A stretch of DNA of 64,000 nucleotides, from the NCBI RefSeq assembly GCF_000975095.1, contig NZ_BBRD01000002.1, positions 1 through 64,000 of the forward strand. The letters are read 5' to 3'. Below the pieces are notes generated by a model, which was not told the DNA's origin, searched no databases, and saw nothing but the letters and a program-made list of their open reading frames with translations. Positions within the stretch are counted from its first letter, which is position 1. Each line of letters begins with the position of its first letter. Below are positions 61,371 through 64,000 of this stretch, piece after piece. A program made the position numbers and the translations under genes. This DNA comes from Demequina aestuarii. GTDB taxonomy: Bacteria; Actinomycetota; Actinomycetes; Actinomycetales; Demequinaceae.

Positions 61371-61459
61371 GTGCATGAGACTCGGACCATCCGAGTGGTG
61401 TGCGGGGCGCCGTGCCTGGTGGCCGATGCGCGGGCTCAGTTCGTCCGCGTCTCGTGCAC
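61371..61459. repeat. Intergenic repeat: direct-repeat copy and imperfect inverted repeat
   Basis: Arms GTGCATGAGACTCGGAC (61371-61387) and GTCCGCGTCTCGTGCAC (61443-61459) match 15 of 17 bases in inverted orientation. The first arm overlaps the right direct repeat (61374-61395), and a GGCCGATGC copy lies inside. It sits between the convergent endonuclease and purM genes. A related copy is at 25222-25239. Confidence 0.55.
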
Positions 61460-61501
61460 GCGCCGGGGCGGCGGGTCGGGGTCAGACGTGGAGAGGAGCG
61501 C

Positions 61502-62623
61502 TCAGGCCCGGTAGGCGCCGCTGAGGAGCACTGCACCACCGTCGACGCCCTTGGCGCCGCGGACGGTGTCGGGGCCCGTCACGCGGCCGTCGTCCGCGAC
61601 GATCTCGCCCAGGGCCCACGCGGGCACTCCGGCGGCGGCCGATGCGGCGACCAGGGAGTCGGCCTCGTCAGGGGCGACGATCGCCACCATCCCGACGCCC
61701 ATGTTGAGTGTGGCCTCGAGGTCGTTCCACGGCACTGATCCGGCGGATTGCACCAGAGAGAACACTGCGGGCAGATCCCAGGCGTCGCGCGCGACCGTCG
61801 CGGCCATGCCGCGTGGGAGCACGCGTGCAACGTTGGCAGCGAGGCCACCACCGGTCACGTGCGAGAAGGCCCGCAGGCCGGGAGTCGATGCCGCGAGGTC
61901 CACGCACAGCTGCGCGTAGATGCGGGTGGGCTCGAGCAGCTCCTCGCCCACCGTGCGGCCCAGGTCGTCCATGTGGTCGTCGAGCGACCAGCCCGCGTGA
62001 GACGCGACCCGCCGCACCAGGGAGTAGCCGTTCGAATGCAGTCCGGAAGACGCCATCGCCACGACCACGTCGCCTTCACGCACGCGCTCGGCGCCCAGCA
62101 GCGCATCGGCCTCGACGACGCCGATGGCCGCGCCAGCGACGTCGTAGTCCTCGGGGTCCATGACGCCGGGGTGCTCGGCCGTCTCGCCGCCCACCAGCGC
62201 AGTGCCGGCCATCTCGCAGCCGAGAGCGATCCCGCGCACGATGTCGGCGATGCGCTCGGGCACGACCTTGCCGCAGGCGATGTAGTCCGTCATGACCAGG
62301 GGCGTCGCGCCGCACACCACGATGTCGTCCACGACCATGGCGACCAGGTCCTGGCCGATGGTGTCGTGCACGTCCATCTGCCGAGCGATGACGATCTTGG
62401 TGCCCACCCCGTCAGTGGACGACGCGAGCAACGGCCGACGGTAGTCCTTGAGCGCCGAGGCGTCGAACAGCCCGGCGAAACCGCCCACGCCGCCCAGCAC
62501 CTCGGGTCCGTGGGTCCGCGCCACGGCCTCCTTCATGAGCTCGACGGCCTTGTCACCGGCCTCGGTGTCGACGCCGGACTCCGCGTACGTGAGCGGGGCC
62601 GATGCGGGCGCTGAGCGAGTCAC
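61502..62623 (-). CDS. purM: Phosphoribosylformylglycinamidine cyclo-ligase
   Basis: A 373-residue enzyme of purine synthesis that makes aminoimidazole ribotide from formylglycinamidine ribotide with ATP. It has YAESGVDTEAGDKAVELMK, the conserved STDGVGTKIVIA, DLVAMVVDDIVVCGATPL, GGETAEHPGVM and FSHVTGGGLAANV. The ATG overlaps the purF stop by four bases (ATGA), giving a coupled purF-purM pair as in many actinobacteria. Confidence 0.95.
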   Translation of the reverse strand: MTRSAPASAPLTYAESGVDTEAGDKAVELMKEAVARTHGPEVLGGVGGFAGLFDASALKDYRRPLLASSTDGVGTKIVIARQMDVHDTIGQDLVAMVVDDIVVCGATPLVMTDYIACGKVVPERIADIVRGIALGCEMAGTALVGGETAEHPGVMDPEDYDVAGAAIGVVEADALLGAERVREGDVVVAMASSGLHSNGYSLVRRVASHAGWSLDDHMDDLGRTVGEELLEPTRIYAQLCVDLAASTPGLRAFSHVTGGGLAANVARVLPRGMAATVARDAWDLPAVFSLVQSAGSVPWNDLEATLNMGVGMVAIVAPDEADSLVAASAAAGVPAWALGEIVADDGRVTGPDTVRGAKGVDGGAVLLSGAYRA

Positions 62624-64000
62624 GGAGCAACCTCCACGGGCTGAGGGGCGAGCAGGTGGCGGGCATCAGCGGGCGGCTCGATGGGGTACTCGCCCGTGAA
62701 GCAGGCCGTGCACAGCCGGTCGCGCGGCTGCTCGGTGGCCTCGATCATCGACTGTGACGAGATGTAGCCCAGGGAGTCGGCACCGAGCTGGTCGCGGATC
62801 TCGTCCACGGTGTGACCCACGGCGGCAAGCTCGTCCCGAGTGGCGAAGTCGATGCCGTAGAAGCACGGCCAGGTGACCGGCGGCGAAGAGATTCGCACGT
62901 GCACCTCCGCCGCGCCGGCCTCGCGCAGCATCTGCACGATGGCGCTCTGGGTGTTGCCGCGCACGATCGAGTCGTCGACCACCACGAGACGCTTGCCCGC
63001 GATCTGCTCGCGCAGCGGGTTGAGCTTGAGACGGATCCCGAGCTTCCGCAGTGTCTGGGACGGCTGGATGAAGGTGCGGCCCACGTAGGCGTTCTTCGTG
63101 AGGCCCTGGCCGAACGGGATGCCCGACTCCTGCGCGTACCCCACGGCGGCGGGCGTGCCCGACTCGGGCGTCGGCATCACCATGTCCGCCTCGACGGGGT
63201 GCTCGCGCGCCAGCCGGCGTCCCATCTCGACGCGCGCGGCGTGCACCGACCGCCCAGCGATCGAGGTGTCGGGACGCGCGAGGTACACGTACTCGAAGAC
63301 GCATCCCTTGGGTCGCGCCTCGGCGAAGCGCTGCGAGTGCACGCCGTCGCCGTCGATGGTGAGAAACTCCCCCGGCTCGACCTCGCGCTCCCAGGTGGCG
63401 CCCACGATGTCGAGAGCGGCCGTCTCCGAGGCCACCACGTAGCCGCCCGAGGCGAGCCTGCCCAGCACGAGCGGGCGCACGCCCTGGGGGTCGCGGGCGG
63501 CGTAGAGCGTGGTCTCGTCCATGAACACCAGCGAGAACGCGCCGGCGAGGTGCGGCATGAGCTCAAGCGCGGCTTCTGCAAGCGTGTCGTAGCGGTCCCA
63601 GCCGAGCAGGGCGGTGACGATCGAGGTGTCGGTGAAGCCTGCCGCACGAATCGCGTCGTGACGTTCGCTGCCGAGCCTCTCCTCCACCAGTTCCAGCAGT
63701 TCGGGGGTGTTCGTCAGGTTGCCGTTGTGACCCAGCGCGACGGTGCCAGCGCGCGTGGGGCCGAGCGTGGGCTGAGCGTTCGCCCATACCGAGGCGCCGG
63801 TGGTCGAGTAGCGCGCGTGTCCAATGGCGAGGTGGCCCTGGAGCGCCTCGAGCGCCCGCTCGTCGAACACCTGCGACACCAGACCCATGTCCTTGTAGAC
63901 CAGGATCTTGTCACCCATCGAGGTCGCGATTCCTGCCGACTCCTGGCCGCGGTGCTGCAGCGCGTAGAGGCCGAAGTACGTGAGCTTCGCGACCTCCTCC
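62620..64000 (-). CDS. purF: Amidophosphoribosyltransferase (N-terminus beyond the window)
   Basis: About 459 residues of PurF, the first committed enzyme of purine synthesis, which transfers glutamine ammonia to PRPP. The window ends inside the gene: the frame continues past the ATG at 63918 to the edge with LTYFGLYALQHRGQESAGIA, so the catalytic N-terminal Cys is not visible. It has RYSTTGASVWANAQPT in the glutaminase domain and the PRPP-binding motif VVVDDSIVRGNT. Cysteines in CVFEYVYLARPD and CTACFTGEYP suggest the iron-sulphur-containing type. Confidence 0.95.
   Translation of the reverse strand, partial: EEVAKLTYFGLYALQHRGQESAGIATSMGDKILVYKDMGLVSQVFDERALEALQGHLAIGHARYSTTGASVWANAQPTLGPTRAGTVALGHNGNLTNTPELLELVEERLGSERHDAIRAAGFTDTSIVTALLGWDRYDTLAEAALELMPHLAGAFSLVFMDETTLYAARDPQGVRPLVLGRLASGGYVVASETAALDIVGATWEREVEPGEFLTIDGDGVHSQRFAEARPKGCVFEYVYLARPDTSIAGRSVHAARVEMGRRLAREHPVEADMVMPTPESGTPAAVGYAQESGIPFGQGLTKNAYVGRTFIQPSQTLRKLGIRLKLNPLREQIAGKRLVVVDDSIVRGNTQSAIVQMLREAGAAEVHVRISSPPVTWPCFYGIDFATRDELAAVGHTVDEIRDQLGADSLGYISSQSMIEATEQPRDRLCTACFTGEYPIEPPADARHLLAPQPVEVAP

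Noticed and set aside
1..64000. CRISPR arrays, insertion sequences or transposases
   Set aside because: I saw no regularly spaced repeats, transposase-like proteins or terminal inverted repeats with target duplications in the window.

Overview
This is a 64 kb stretch of a high-GC (roughly 70 percent by eye) Gram-positive chromosome. I place it in the Actinobacteria, probably the Micrococcales (Cellulomonas/Demequina-like). That is inferred from bldC, a DUF3073 gene, a VanZ-type protein, dipZ beside a fasciclin lipoprotein, actinobacterial-type lipoproteins, and frequent GTG starts with ATGA/GTGA gene overlaps. No rRNA or species marker is present.

Layout: 0-4.6 kb is accessory, with hypothetical genes, a secreted protein overlapped by a small membrane protein, and remnants of a TadA/CpaF ATPase and a NUDIX hydrolase. 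4.7-25 kb is housekeeping and transport: DipZ/fasciclin, VOC, MFS, CotH, aldo/keto reductase, siderophore-interacting protein, TetR with a divergent GH3 enzyme, LtrA, APC and BCCT transporters, the 5-oxoprolinase genes pxpABC, a GyrI-like protein and a flavoprotein. 25.3-29.5 kb is a padR-ABC ATPase-FtsX permease operon behind a palindromic operator. Carbonic anhydrase and an SDR follow.

31.3-54.5 kb is a carbohydrate region. A LacI-ChvE-MmsA-MmsB monosaccharide importer is followed by a very large cell-wall-anchored GH30-like glycosidase, GH51, GH42 and GH35 enzymes, a sugar ABC importer, a second LacI, galK, galE and a galE-like paralogue. Together they suggest that arabinogalactan or galactan is cut at the surface, oligosaccharides are imported, trimmed by intracellular galactosidases and arabinofuranosidase, and galactose enters GalK/GalE; no galT is in the window. 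Two promoters in the locus carry near-identical pairs of LacI-type operators about 33 bp apart.

54.5-64 kb holds kynureninase, RidA, a zincin-like metallopeptidase, tRNA-Glu/Asp/Phe, a holin-like protein, an EamA transporter, ogt, bldC, DUF3073, an AbiEi/DUF559 protein flanked by direct repeats, and purM and purF (purF runs off the end).

The most unusual signal is the 9-mer GCATCGGCC and its complement, found at about 40 places on both strands, in genes and between them, twice as inverted pairs forming hairpins at or between gene ends. This looks like an uptake-sequence or HIP1-like iterated motif. It is absent from most of the galactan locus (about 40.1-51.7 kb), which hints that this locus arrived later.
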